A stretch of DNA of 64,000 nucleotides from Tribonema minus (GCA_017506865.1 JAFCMP010000235.1:992001-1056000), one strand, 5' to 3'; counted from the first letter of the stretch, positions 44,465-56,799 are shown. Made by a program: numbers and translations. Notes: generated by a model not told the origin, from the letters alone.

Positions 44465-46740
44465 CATTCTTTTGTTTACAAACAAGTTGCGCGTAACGGC
44501 TTTGAAGTAGACGATAGCGAACGAAAAGACTCGTCTCAGGAGCTCTGCAGGCCGCGAAGCGTGGCTGCAGGCTTGATACTGCAATGCGATACATGTCAAG
44601 TGCCAAAACGCTGCATGCGGTCAGCGCCGCCTGTGCAGCAACTCGTTGCGAGCTGGAGAGCCAGCGCCAGAATAAGCTCGCAGCTTCCTTGGTGTTGCCC
44701 GATGGAACGGGCACTAAACATGGGCAACTAAACCCCTGTACGCTGATTGGTAAATGGTCGTGCCGAGCTGCCTGAGGAACAGTGCGCCAGCGCTGATTGG
44801 AGGCCATGCGCAACATGTCGCAAAAATCAGCAGGCTAATTTTTGCGAACGGGTGCATCCCTAGGGCAGCGCGCGCCACGTGATTTAAGAAGGCTCGCGCC
44901 CTGAAGGGTCCCTCGCCTACAAGAAGCGAGTAGTAGAGTCACTCACCAAAACTCGGAACACCTGAGCACTGATTTCACGCGAGATTGCGGCACCGCATCC
45001 CCAGGGTCATGAGAGCTCATGATGATGATATGAATCACTTGCACGCGCGACACACAGCACGCACACGCAGCAAGTTGGGCCTCATCAGGACTGCGGCTGC
45101 GCCAGAGGACGCCTTTTACAGCTATCATCGCCTTCGTCCCGCCCGGAGCTCCGTCGTCGTCAAGAACAGCATCAAGAGCGGGGGCACATGTCACTTCTTC
45201 TACCAAGCAACACCAGCCTTGCGGCGTCACGATCAGGATTGCGGCTGCGGCCAGAAGGCGCCTGCTTCAGCCCATCGTCGCCCTCGTCAAGCGCACCGCG
45301 CTACAGTCGTCCACAAGAACAACCCTACCCCAAGCAGACTCCAGCAGGCGAGGCAACTCCCAGGTGAGTGCTGTTGCGGGTGTGTGCACCCGTGGCCGAA
45401 GAGAGAGCTATGCAGTGGTGTTCGAGCAGGAGTGCCATGAGGTCATGTCGTTCACTTCGGTGGATTGGCGAGACCACCGAGCTTGCTGTAGCTCTCGACA
45501 TCAGGATCTTGTGTCTTACCCGGCGCGGTGTCCTTCCGCGTACGTGTGGGATCACATGGTGGGCGCGGCGTCGCAGGCATTTTGCGCTCAGCTCATGGTT
45601 GCGTGCAAGCGCATGCATCACGCCGCGATCCTGGCACGACAGCTCGAGCGTAGGGTCTTGACAGGAGGTCACCGAGCGCCCGCTTGCAGGAGCGGGCTCT
45701 TGGCCCAGTTCGGACAAGGGAGGCAAGCACGACGCGCGGTACACGAAGTGAAGACCAGAGGCTTCTAGAAGCCTGTCATAGACTGGTCCGGTGCGCGAGT
45801 TGGGGTGAAGGGCGCATCTTGTCATTTGGTGAAGGGCGTATCTCAAGATACATCTTGTCACTTGCGAGGCGCCGTACTCCCCCTCTCGTACGATAGCAGC
45901 ACCTGTGAGCTGAGAATTTAGATACCGCGTATTAACACCGACTCACTGACAGCGGTCCTGGCAGTCCGAATGTATCTACGACTGCGGTAGGGTAAACAGT
46001 CCATGTGCCACATGTGATGTGCCATATGTGCCACATGTGATGTGTGTGCTCTACGAGAGACGCTCTTCGTGCGCTGCCGTGCTTTCCTCCACCGACACTG
46101 CGTATGCTCTACCATCTCTTCGGCGGGAGCTCGAGTTAGCAAGGACCTGGCAGCTTAAGGTGCTGTAGCAGAATCTACGAGCACCGTGATCTGCAACCTT
46201 GCCGCCCCTTTGCTGCAGGCGGCATGGTCACTGTGGCAGCGGCATCCGATGTACTTCATCTTGAAGTAGTCGGTTGCGGGGGCAGGCGCTCGCTCCCCCT
46301 CCCCTTTGCCATGGCACCACAACTTCCGTTCCTGTCTCAAGTGCGGAAGTTGCGAGCCTGGCGTGCTGCCCCCTGGTTCATTGCGCTCTGGCGTTCGTAG
46401 CTGTACTCCGACTGAACAGTATGGTGCACTTGCCCTTGGGCTTGCGCGCTAGTCGGGTACAGCGAACTAAATTAACCGCATTTGGGCACGATCGGCCAGT
46501 GGTGTTGAGAGGGGCCCTGTCCTGTCAGGTCAGTGTCCCCCTTGGCACTTCGGGCCCGGCCTCTCGGTTGCAGGCTTGTGTCTGCATCGCAGCAGGGCCT
46601 GTGCTGCTTCGAGTAGTAGCAGCAGCGCTAACGGTGGCTGGCGTACCATTCTTCACAGGGAGGCCTGAAATGAACGTTTAGGTACATAGTGTATGTATGC
46701 GCGGGGTTGAGGGTTACGCCCCCCTGCCCCCCAGCCAGCC
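44465..46740. other. Unrecognised DNA with several open frames and a degenerate tandem repeat
   Basis: ORFs of 93-178 codons overlap on both strands (e.g. 45325-45861 minus and 45364-45768 plus, sharing the same bases). None shows a motif I can name. A unit of about 145 bp with GACTGCGGCTGCG and ATCGTCGCCCTCGTC-like ends appears twice (about 45084-45180 and 45230-45325). A remnant of a mobile element is possible but unproven. Confidence 0.3.
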
Positions 46741-47270
46741 ACCATCGTGTCCGGTGCGGCCTCACTAATCGCTTCGCTTCCACTCACATACATATATATA
46801 AATTAGCATTAGTAGGAAGGGAGCCAAGTTAGCTGTGCTGTGCACACACACTTATGCTGAAGTAGAACTACTGATGCAGAGTAGTACCATCAAGCTCACA
46901 GATTTTCAAAGTAAAGTAGAACTCCCTGTGTAGGGTAGTTCCTTCTGCGTACGGTCTTCACCTTGCCGCGGTGCAGAGGCATGGCACATTGGTGTCACCA
47001 AGCAAGACCATAAATATGTGCACAGCTGCCAGCAGCAATGTGTGATACATGCGTGCAATCTCGTTACGTTCTACAGGCGAGCAACCTTGCAGGCTCATGC
47101 TTTGAGCATGCGCGTTTGTGTGTCTGCACTCCATCAGTCATGTGTCAACCCAATAAACCTGCACTTGGGTCAGTCGTAGGCTCTCTTGTGTTTTTGCGAT
47201 GTGTCTTTGCTGTCCCATCTATGCGCTTTTTTTTGTCAATGGCATGAACCTCACTTTGCGAAAACTCATG
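46741..47270. other. No recognisable gene
   Basis: Contains an (AT)n patch near 46795 and a loose repeat of AGTAGAACT...GTAGT near 46862 and 46918. No coding signal. Confidence 0.4.
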
Positions 47271-47284
47271 GTGTGTGTTAGTGC

Positions 47285-47640
47285 ACCTGCACCGGTGTAT
47301 CTACACACCCCCTTGGTTCCAAGAAATGCCACATTCGTTTAACTCGTGCATGTATGTTTGTCTGCCTGTGGCTTGCGCACCAACACTGGTGTATCTATAC
47401 ACCACCCTAGCTTCCAAGAAATGCGTCTTTCGTCAACTCATGTGTGCATTGTCTGTTTGGCTTGCGCACCAACACCGGTGTATCTATACACCACCCTTGC
47501 TTCCAAGAAATGCCTCCTTTTTCAACTCATGCGCGCAAGGTTGTCTGGCCTTTTCTTACCACATGCGCGCATGTTTGTTTGCTTTGGCTTGCGTGCCACC
47601 ACCGGTGTATCTATACACCTCTCTTGGTTTCAAGAAATGC
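47285..47640. repeat. Minisatellite of four units with a palindromic core
   Basis: Four degenerate units spaced about 90-130 bp apart each contain GGTGTATCTATACACC or a close variant (about 47293, 47389, 47477 and 47605), followed by CTTGSTTCCAAGAAATGC. The core is a near-perfect palindrome. Plus-strand ORFs here merely translate the repeat. Confidence 0.85.
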
Positions 47641-48367
47641 CTCTCATGTGCAACAGCACATGGGAGCCGTGCATTTCATCTTATTCTTTCACTCGCGACT
47701 GCTGCTCAACCTTTGCAATGTGTTGGTGACAAAGCATTATGGTCAAACATTGAGGTACTCTGCATGTTGTTGATCCTCACCTGGGCGCATGGATGCACTT
47801 CAAACTTGAAGAACAACAGACAACTGACATTACATTAGTCATGCTTGTTTTGACGCATGCGCAGCTTACATGATGCATAAATGAAAATCAGGCACACACA
47901 GGTAAAATGCAACATTCTGATCTGTAGTTGCAAGTGTATGTGAGCGCCACATCACAACCGCCACTGACCACAGTGACCTGGTGGTGATCACCATCACGAC
48001 CTCAGTGCGCAGTGCACACAAGCACATGCGATGCACCCCAGGCATCTTGACATGCGATACTGTCTGACATAAAACATGGCTCATGGAGGTTACACGTGTA
48101 TGAAGTCAACTTCAACATGAGACGCAGCACATGAAGCGCGTGCGTGCAGCGCCACAGCGCGCGCGTGGGGGCAGCATTTACTCATGCACCGCATCAAGTG
48201 ATACACGGGGAAAGCAGGTTCTCGCACACCCTCCCTTGCCAGAAAAACATGAAACGCGCACACTTGAAAAAGATGGAGAGCCCTCACCAAATGGTTACCA
48301 CTTTGAACTTGTCATTCACAGCACGAAACGCCGCAGCGGCTGCACAAATCCAACTGCTAGCGAATGC
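47641..48367. other. No recognisable gene; 3' flank of PA28
   Basis: Noncoding by appearance. The part nearest 48367 would carry the PA28 3' UTR and polyadenylation site. Confidence 0.4.
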
Positions 48368-51300
48368 TCAGAACATGAAGCCCGGTGCGCCGTGGCGGCC
48401 GGCGTCGCCCTTGGGCGCTTTGATCTTGGTGACGTTCTTCTCTACCATGTCGGCGCAGAACAGGACGGTGTCGCGCGCTAGCTGCACGTGCAGCAAGGGG
48501 GGGGGGAGGGGAGGGGGATGGGGGGTGGGGGGGGGGGGTTGAATCAGGTTGTGGCACGCAACTGAGGGGCAGGCAATGCGGTGTTCTCTACTGAGTTGTA
48601 GCTGCAAGGACTGACAGCAAAGGTGGCGACAGGTACACATATTGTTTACCGCATAGTACATTGAAAATGCAGTGTGTTCTACGGGGGGGGCACACAGGTG
48701 CAACAGGGACAGGAAATGGAAGGGGCAGAGCAGCAGCAGCATCACACACCAATATGGCTGCATGCACACATGCTCGCATCGCGCTTGAATTCATGTTCAA
48801 GGCGGCGCAGACTGGCGAATACGTAACACATCTCATGATCATGACAGGAGGCGTGCCCTCACCCAGAGCAAGGCGGCAAAAACGTACACATCAAATGGTG
48901 ATGAGCACTGCTGTCAGCAGGCGTGCCCTCACCTGTATAGACTTGTGCAGCTGCACGTAGCAGCGCACGTCCATGGTCACGAGGGCCCTCAGGCCATCCG
49001 GTATCTGCCGCGAGGTTGACGAACTCGTGTCGTTCGACTCTGTAACGGTCGTCTTGTTCTCGTCGCCCTGAGCGCGTGCGCAAAAAGGCGGACAAAACAT
49101 GGACACGGCTCAGCAACGATGCAGTCGAGTGGGCGATATGTACTCTCTGCGAAATGCAGCTGCGTAGGCGTGCACTCAGGCACCGCATTGCCGAAGCAGC
49201 ATGTGTTGTATGCATCGCCCTGAGCGCGCGCGTGGAAAGGCGGACGAGATATTAGCACGGCTCAGCAACGATGCAGTCGAGTGGGCGATATACGTAACAT
49301 ACCTCTGCAACATTGGGCTACGTAGGTCGACGCAGCGTGCCTAGTAGCACATACTTTGCGGTCTGATGCAGCCAGTGGCGGCGACGTATATACATACCTC
49401 TGCGAAGCCGCGCTTCATTGGCATGCAGACAAGTACTTCAAAGTATCGCAGTGCTGATGCAGCATGCGTGGTACATGTTGCGCAAGGTGTTCATGTGGTT
49501 GTATGCAGCCGGCAGCGCGCGCATGGAGCTCACGAGCGCCAGAGCGTGCCTTTGCGTAGTGCAAAACGGGGACACATTGTGTCGATCAGCCGAACATTGC
49601 CACAGATGGCTGCGCATTCGTGCGCGTGTGACGTCACCGCATGGAAGTGACTGAACTACGATAACGCCATATATACATGTACAAACGGTCATGTGCTCTT
49701 TGTGGCAGGGCAAGCGCAGGTCGCCAGCTACAGGTTGAGCACTGCTGTCGCTGCGCTGCTCGGCGCCTTCACTGCCAGCCCTTGCGTACGACCCCGCACT
49801 TGTGTTGCTCAATGCAACTTATTTGCAGTGAAGGATAAATAATTGCGCAGCCCTAGCTGATGACCGCAAGCGCGCTTCTACGCCGTACAGAGATCAGTAG
49901 CGTCTTTTGTTGCTCTCATAACCAGCAGTCGACTTCATGTGACTAGACTACAGCGAGTTAGTTCACTTCAGTTGTCATCACGTGAGAAGGACTACAGTCA
50001 GTTCACTTCAGCTGCAGCCCCTCTCACCTCCTTGCCGCCCGTCACGGTGGACTTGCTGGTGCTCTTCTTGGCGGTGCTGTCCTCCTTAGCGGCGAGCTTC
50101 TCCCACGCGCCCGCGCGCTTCTCGTGGTACTCCGGCAGCTTGTCAAACGCCGCTTCCAGCTTGGTCACGCTCTCCGCAATCAGCTTCGCCACCTGCGCCA
50201 GCGGGAGACGCCCCACATGCAGTAAGACCACCAAGTTCAACAGGAAGTACAAGTTTGATGACCGGTGATCGAACGTTGCCTGAAGTTTGGTGGCGCTCTC
50301 CGCGATGAGCTTTGCCACCTGCGTCGGCAAGAGAGGCCCCACAAGCAGTCACAGCACCAACTTCAGCTTCACCTACACCTTCCATAAGCATAATTGCCAG
50401 AAGCTTGGTCATGTTTCTCGCAATGAGCTCAGTCACTTACGCATGCCCGTAGAAGCGAAGGCTGGCGGGCCTGCGCGCGGTCAGCACATCAACTTCAGCT
50501 TGAACTTCAACACAAAGGAGGGGCTCGCACGTAGCGTGAGCGAAGTGAGCTGCTGGTGCCCTATTGCTGACGCGAGTGTGCGAGTTGACGTGTGCTCCGG
50601 GCGAAGTGGGGAGCGTCACAGGCCAAAAGCGTGACATCCGTTGGTACATGCGATATGTATGCTGAGCGCTGGGACTCGCGCGCTCCATCCTGCCACCCAC
50701 GCCACGTGTTGCCAAATTGGCACGCCCGCACGCGACAGCTGCCACCGCGCTGCTGCAGATCTCTCACGAGCATTATGCGCCGTGTCAGCGCTAGTCGAGG
50801 CGTACGACGTGCCGGCCTGCGCTGACCTAACCCTGACCCTAACCCAACCCTCTCTCTGCGCGCGAACCGCGCCGCGAGCTGAGCACTGCACACGTCGAGC
50901 GCGCCCGGGCGGACGACAATCGGAGCTTCCTCTTTTACTACTGTACAGGGAATGGTTGCGTCATGAGTGACATGTGGCAGGGACACGGGGCAGCGGTGCG
51001 CGCGCGACACCCAGCCCCACCTGCTAATGCTAAAACTTGCAAAACATTCTACTTTCGCGCGCCCCTCACCTCCTGCTGGACGCCAACGCCAAAGTTGTTG
51101 CCGTCCTCTATGATGGGCACGTGGACCTGGATCCACCGGTCTGCACAAGGAGAGCGCGCGCAGCACCAGGCGCGGGGTCAGCTGACACATCAGGTTTTTC
51201 GGTCAAGTGCACACCAATGCGTGTGCTCCTTCCTCGTGACGGGGAAAGTGTCTGGCGAGGCGCCGCCACTTGTTTGCCAGGAAAGGCAGCGGCTGAGAGG

Positions 51301-52848
51301 TGACTCTCATCCTACAGAACGGTAGACAAGCACGCGCCTCTGTGAAGCAGGCGTCGCTCCGTCCCGACCGTTATGTCAACTCTGACGGCGCGCGGGGTTC
51401 CGCACGCGGTGCGGTGGCGAGAAGCACGGAGTGAAGCGTGCTATACAACGGCCGGCGGTATGGCACGTGCCAGCGTATAGTCTGTGCAAAATGCGGATGA
51501 GGCACCCCAAACTGCATGCAAAGCATACGTCCCTGCTGCGCGTGTCCCAACCGCGTGCACGCACAACGGCAGGCGCACGCAGCGCGCGAGCAAGGTGTTG
51601 TTGTTCTGAAGGCCAGGCCGCTCATTGAAGCAAGAGTTGCACGCGCGCCATGGGAGCTGTACAGTCGCAGGAGCCACCCAGCGTTTCTCAGCCGGCTCAG
51701 TTAACTGCACTAGCAATGAGCTTGTACACAGACACCAAACAAGAACTTAGCTCGTCCTACCAGTGCACCGAGCCATGCTGTCACTCACATAGCGCCAGCA
51801 GGATGTTGATGGATGTGGCCAGGTCGCTCTGCACGGCGGGCAGCAGCTTTGCAAGCTTGTCGTTCGTTGCGGGCACGCTGCCGGCTGCGGCGACGGCGGC
51901 TGCTCAGCAATGCAGAGGTGCGCGCAGAGGTCGCGGCGGCAAGGGACAGGGTTGGCGCATGTTTATTTCCTCGCCGGCGACAACCAGCAATACAGAAAAC
52001 CATTTGCAAGGTGGTACCATTGGGGTATTAGCCGCGACGCGCCAATGGTCGAGTGAGGACAGTCCGGCCCGCACGCTATAGCAAGAAGGGACAACCCTGC
52101 TTGGAGATTACTGTTAGGTGCTCTACTTGGTGAGAGCGTGGTGCATGAAATTGGTGATGTGGCAGCCTATTGCTGACAAAATTTTCCGGACTTTTGGCCT
52201 TGGCCATACTCTCTGGTGCCTTCGTTTTCAGCTTGCTTCGTTGGCATTTCAGTAGTGATGCGCCGATCAGAGCTCAACCTTCCAATGCACACTGCATCTT
52301 AGATTGAGAGGAGCTAACTCCAAGAGCTGAGAAGTTCGACTGCATGCACGGCATGCTACAAGCGACTGATGGATTTGACACACCAGCAGGAACGACGACT
52401 CTGAAAACAGCAATAGGGGGCTGGAAGCAAATTCCTTGCAAGCAGTGGAGCTCTATATGATGGTCATGACGTACAGGCACAAGTCTGGTACTTTCACTCT
52501 GACATCGAACAACGTTGATGAGGAGATGCATCAGCTAACGGTGTGGACCACATCAAGCCATTCCAAGCAAGCTGCCAAAAAAAGGGGTACATAGACGCCT
52601 GCGATGCAATCACGCCGGCCTCAGGGCGACAAACAAGCATGGATTCCTGCCATCACAGCTGAAGCATATGGCCAGCAACGGTGCACGCTGGTATGGCAAT
52701 GCTCACCTGTGAATGAGCTTTCAATCTGGCTCAAGTCGGTATATGCAAAGTTGCTGGCGAGACTTTCATTTAGGTGCGCCACAAAGGTTGGCACCACCTC
52801 CCGCGCCGCCTCCCCCTCTGACTTCGACTGCTCCTTAAGTGCCTCCAT
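48368..52848 (-). CDS. PSME: Proteasome activator PA28/REG subunit
   Basis: Six exons join in phase to 240 residues, the usual PA28 length: 52848-52707, 51884-51789, 51140-51070, 50192-50028, 49067-48933 and 48481-48368. The hallmark activation-loop segment RWIQVHVPIIEDGNNFGVGV spans the third exon. The C-terminus (MVEKNVTKIKAPKGDAGRHGAPGFMF) fits the family's ending of an IxKN-like helix, a KxP turn and a short tail with an aromatic end. PA28 forms heptameric rings that open the 20S proteasome gate without ATP. The fourth exon carries a Lys/Ser/Thr-rich insert (KEDSTAKKSTSKSTVTGGKE). The ATG at 52848 is the first Met, but an AG acceptor just upstream (exon from 52859) means another 5' exon is possible. 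Exon 2 could start at 51899 instead. Confidence 0.85.
48496..48540. repeat. G-rich tract in a PA28 intron
   Basis: Runs of G separated by single A or T bases; on the coding (minus) strand this is a C-rich tract shortly before the acceptor of the last PA28 exon and may act as its polypyrimidine tract. Confidence 0.6.
49067..49300 (-). repeat. Tandem duplication around a PA28 acceptor
   Basis: The block CACGGCTCAGCAACGATGCAGTCGAGTGGGCGATAT with the neighbouring GCCCTGAGCGCG occurs at about 49060-49150 and again at about 49215-49290. The copy nearer the exon supplies the real acceptor at 49068. Confidence 0.75.
50192..50438 (-). repeat. Three tandem copies of the start of PA28 exon 4
   Basis: On the minus strand the acceptor and first codons of exon 4 (VAKLIAESVTKLEAAFDK at 50192) are repeated upstream at 50318 (VAKLIAESATKLQATFDH) and at 50438 (VTELIARNMTKLLAI). 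Only the 50192 copy continues into the full exon. The furthest copy has lost its AG. Confidence 0.85.
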
Positions 52849-53985
52849 CGCTTCAGCTCCTGTGTGAGTGTGTGTGTGTGTGCGTGCTGTGCTGTCTGGT
52901 GTGTGAGTGTGTGTCTTCTGCAGGCTTCTTCGATTTGGGGATCTTCAACTCCCTGATCATCTGGCGACTTCTTCAATTTGGATCTTTTCAGATGAATGAC
53001 AAAGGGCTCTGCTGAGCTGTGCTCTACCGAGTCGTGCAGAAGTTACGTGCAGATAACGATACCCGTACTTATATCACAGCTCTTCTTGCTTCCAGTTGAA
53101 TCTTCAAGCGCGTCAACGTCAACAGCACCGGTGTGTCCGGCTGCAGCGGCATCGTAGCCCTCGTCACGTGCAGGCGCACACCGTCAAAAGCGTGTGATCT
53201 GGCAGGAGATGTTTGCCGCCGCTCGCTGCTGCTGCAGTGCCGCGCGTGCGGTCGCGGTCGCGGCTGCTGCTGCCGCGCGCGCCGGCTGCGCGCGCACGCT
53301 TCTGCGCTGCGCTGCCGGCCCTGCCATTGCATCGTCTTGTGAAAGCACTGGAGCTCAGCTATTGCGTGCGCGCGTGGCTCGATGACATGCGTGCGCACCA
53401 CGCTCGCCCACCGTGGACGCCGGGCGACGCAGGTGCAGCTGCAGCAGGTGCGCGCAGGTGCTGAGCGCTGCTGCTGTGGTGCATGCTACTGAGCATTGTG
53501 ACGTGAGGGGAGGGGGGCGGCGCTCCGCGACCGAGAGGGCTTGCACATCAGAGATTGTGGCGCGGCGCCTGATGCTGCAGCAGAAGTGTAAGTGGCGAAG
53601 GTCGGATTCATGCGCCTATTGGTGCGAGCGTTGCTGTTGCGCTGTTCATGATTGCACACATCGCATGTTGCTCAGGCTGGCTTTGCATGCCAGTGATATC
53701 ACCCCCTTTGCTATGTCAAAGTGTAGTACTGGATGCGGCTGTTCGTACTTCGAAGTATTGTGCCCTGTGGCTGTATTTGTGGCACATGCCGCTGCTACTG
53801 AGTGAGAGTGTGGCAGTCAATTGGCGGCCTCATTGCTCAGCGCAGGCGCACCACGGCGGTTTAAAGTGTTTTGGCCAACGTGCCTCCAGCCAGCCGGCGT
53901 CCCTACAGTCCGGTACTCGCCACTGCTTGACATCTAACGCCACACCCACACAGCAGCGCAGCTCAGGCGACCCCCGCTTATCCCC

Positions 53986-54017
53986 CCCCCCCCCCCCCCG
54001 CCCCCCCCCCCCCCCCT
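53986..54017. repeat. Poly-C tract
   Basis: About 31 C with one G interruption, just upstream of the decayed LamG exon where the left arm has a shorter C-rich acceptor tract. Confidence 0.9.
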
Positions 54018-54344
54018 GCTGGACTCTTGTTGTGTGCGCAGGCCCTGCCTGCTGATCGGTGGTGGCCAAGTGTATTTCCCCAGGGGAACGCGGCGCCCCC
54101 CCCCTCCCCCCTTGGCCCGCAGAGTTATGGCGTACCATCTGCCAGTGGTTGATGAAATCTGAGAGCAGGTCATGGAGCAACATTTGTGCTGTTTCACCGG
54201 CCATGTGCGCTGATGGCATTGTGTCCTGGTGTCGTCATCGCCTCTTGCGTCTGGACCATAGAGCGTATGCAAGCACTGCATGCATGTAGGATCTTTTAAA
54301 AGCACCTTATGTTACTAGTTGTCAGTGCTCAGCTGCATGTTGAG

Positions 54345-54680
54345 CGCTGTGCCGCTGGTCACTGATTGTGCGCGCAGAGGGCATGCGCAGTTGCCGAAGC
54401 TCTTCTCACCAAGCAACAGCAGCGCCCAGTATGCCGCTGGCCAGTTGTCGAGAGCGCATCAGTCACCACATCAGCCAACTATCATGAGTCGCGTTCCGCA
54501 GGGCAGGCACTGTGCTTGCCCAGCAATGGCAGCACACAATGCAGCTAGTCACTGGTTATGTGCGCAGAGTACATGCGCAGTCATGTGCGCAGAGTACATG
54601 CGCAGTCGGCGAAGCCTCTTCTCGCCAAGCAACAGCACCCAAAGTGCTGCTGGCCGTTGGTCGTGAGCGCATCAGCCAAC
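54345..54680. repeat. Duplicated block with a nested 24-bp tandem repeat
   Basis: A block with GTCACTG, GTGCGCAGAG, CATGCGCAGT, GCCGAAGC and CACCAAGCAACAGC-like pieces occurs at about 54355-54475 and again at about 54547-54680. In the second block ATGTGCGCAGAGTACATGCG is itself doubled (about 54559-54606). Confidence 0.7.
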
Positions 54681-56799
54681 TACGTTGAAGTATCGCAACT
54701 GGGGTCAAGCCGAGCGTCGCGCATGCTTTCACATACAGATTCACAAAAAATTGCGCGATGCCTCCGCGCTGCAGATACGTGAGACGCTCCTGGAGGTGTG
54801 GCGCTACCAAGAGGGCGTCCGCACGCAAGAGGCAGCCACCATTCAGATCACGGCGCTTAAGGAGGCGCTGCGCGCAATGGGCCCAAGACCACGCGAATGT
54901 GTGTTCGGCCCTCGTGCTGCCTTACATCAAGATATGTGCTCAAAGTACGCAGGTGGTGATGATCTTCATGTGAGATATGACCTACCTATGACCATACAAT
55001 CATTGTGCTTAGGTGTATGCACCGAGAGCCCGACGCTTTACCCTGTGGATTGCTCAGCAGCGTAGTGTCTTGTCTCAAGCGCACCGCGCGTGAATGTTGC
55101 AACGCTCATCGCAGGGTACGCTGCACACCTAATTGCTGACCCTGAGCACGCAGCCTGCTGGTGTAGTTGCTGGTGTAGCTGCTCAGGTCCGACTGTTGCA
55201 GCTGATGCCCTGCGCCCGCATTCAGGTGCGTTACGCAAATCAGTTCACGGTCACCGACGCCGCAATGGTGCGTAGGTGCGTATTGCCTCCTGACAGGCGA
55301 CGGACCTGAGCGCGCGCGCCGAAGTAACTGACGCCTTCAACAGGGCGGCCGTTCAACAGGGCGGCCGGCCAGCGCAACGACGGCCTGGTGACCATGGCGG
55401 TGGTGTGCTCGCGTGCTGACGCCGTTTCCAAGGTAAGCGAGCGCATGCGGGAGGTACGCTGTGCGTGGCAAGCCGTGCGGAATGCGGCATACAATCCATG
55501 CGTCCAGCACTTGTTGACGACCAAACTGTACTCCTACCTAAGTAGTATGAATACATTTGACTAGTAATTTGCCATCGTCATCCCCTGCTGCAGGAGGTCA
55601 GGTGCGCGCAGCCCCTCAACAATAGGAATGTGTGACCATACGTGATGGCGCTGGCTCAACGATGAAACCGCTTGTATTGTTTGTGCCGTACGCATAGGCC
55701 TGGGTTAGATGGCGGCGTTGAATGAGAAAATGGTGGCGGCGGCATCGGCGGCGGCAGCAGCAGAGGCAGCGGCGGCACAACTATTGTTGAAGCCAAATGG
55801 GGACGTCACAGGATCGCGAAAATGCGACCCTCCCCCTATCTGCGATCCCCTGCAGCACATACAGGACAACTGCGTCCCGCACAAAGCAATGCACGTTCTG
55901 ACTATCAAGGGCGACATGCAGCGCGACACCGTCACTTGCAACCAGCGCCCCGCACAGTACCCGCGCAAGCAGCACCTGCACCACCAGGTGATTACCGTGA
56001 CAGCCTTCAGATAGTTTGAAAGTCGCACATACTTCGAAGTGGGTTGCGATTCAGGGGCTCAAGGCCCTGTGAGAATTGTGCATCACCGTGACGCCGTGTC
56101 ACTCGGCATCAGGCAAGCTTCCATTGCATTTGCAGCAAAGATACTGAGCCGTGCTGCGGCTTCAAGTTGAAGTGCAGCTCATACGCTGTGCGCTGTGGTC
56201 TATGTGCTGGTGATTGATGTGCTCCCTCCGCTTGAGCCATGATGTTGGAGCTGGTGAAGAGCTGTGGCCTTTCTCCAACACATCATCTGTCTAGCCGTAA
56301 AGAGCGTTCTTGCTCAGCAGTCGCATATCTGTGTTGGAGTTTGCATTGTGACTGCTTTGAGAGTGATTAACTGTAATTGCTGCACGGCGGCGGGTTGCAG
56401 TAGCTGTCAGAACGTCCAGCTGTTCACGCCCTGTGTTAAAGTTGTCGTTAACACCATGTCACAGTGCCATCGTGGCGAAGCGATCGCTGCAAGGCTCACG
56501 AAGACCACTAACACACCCCGCTAACCCTGCATTGCTCTGTCGTGACGCGCGCCACCGCACGTGTGCACGCAACGCCGCAGCACGAAGCGTGCGAGTGGCG
56601 CCTCGTGCACTGCCACCTGTGCGAGGTGCTCATGGCCGCCAACCGCGTGGAGCGTCACGTGGCGCACTTCTGTCGCGCGGAGGCAGCGCTCATCAGGCGC
56701 GCCCAGGTCGCGCGCGGCCGGCAGCGCTGTCCGTACGAGCGACCCTGGGTTCTGAACGATGCGGATGCAGCTCTGAGACTCGCAGCGGCGGCGGTCTGA

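Larger units (their letters stand above)
53190..56799 (+). pseudogene. Broken right-arm copy of the TRAF/LamG gene
   Basis: Exon relics follow the order of the left-arm gene: fourth TRAF finger (about 53.2-53.45 kb, shifted frame), LamG start (about 54045-54170) with an in-frame TGA at 54160-54162, coiled-coil exon 54775-54876 with its donor changed from GTGAGC to ATGGGC, and the LSARAEVTDA exon 55297-55432 carrying a 16-bp tandem duplication (55336-55351/55352-55367) that shifts the frame. A LamG tail lies near 55585-55610, a zinc-finger exon ends at 55987, and the last exon starts at 56581 but terminates early at 56797-56799. The exons matching 32.2-36.4 kb and the GLLGYWTFEEG and REVTCTQPGC exons are missing. 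The damage is spread over the gene, so sequencing error is an unlikely explanation. Confidence 0.8.

Noticed and set aside
45325-45861. 178-codon minus ORF and the 134-codon plus ORF across it
   Set aside because: Both frames are open over the same bases and neither has a recognised motif, so I cannot choose a strand or claim a gene.
47285-47640. CRISPR-like array
   Set aside because: Only four degenerate units with related spacers of unequal length, in a eukaryotic genome with introns.
47275-47838. 187-codon plus ORF
   Set aside because: It translates the minisatellite; the peptide repeats follow the DNA repeats in several frames.
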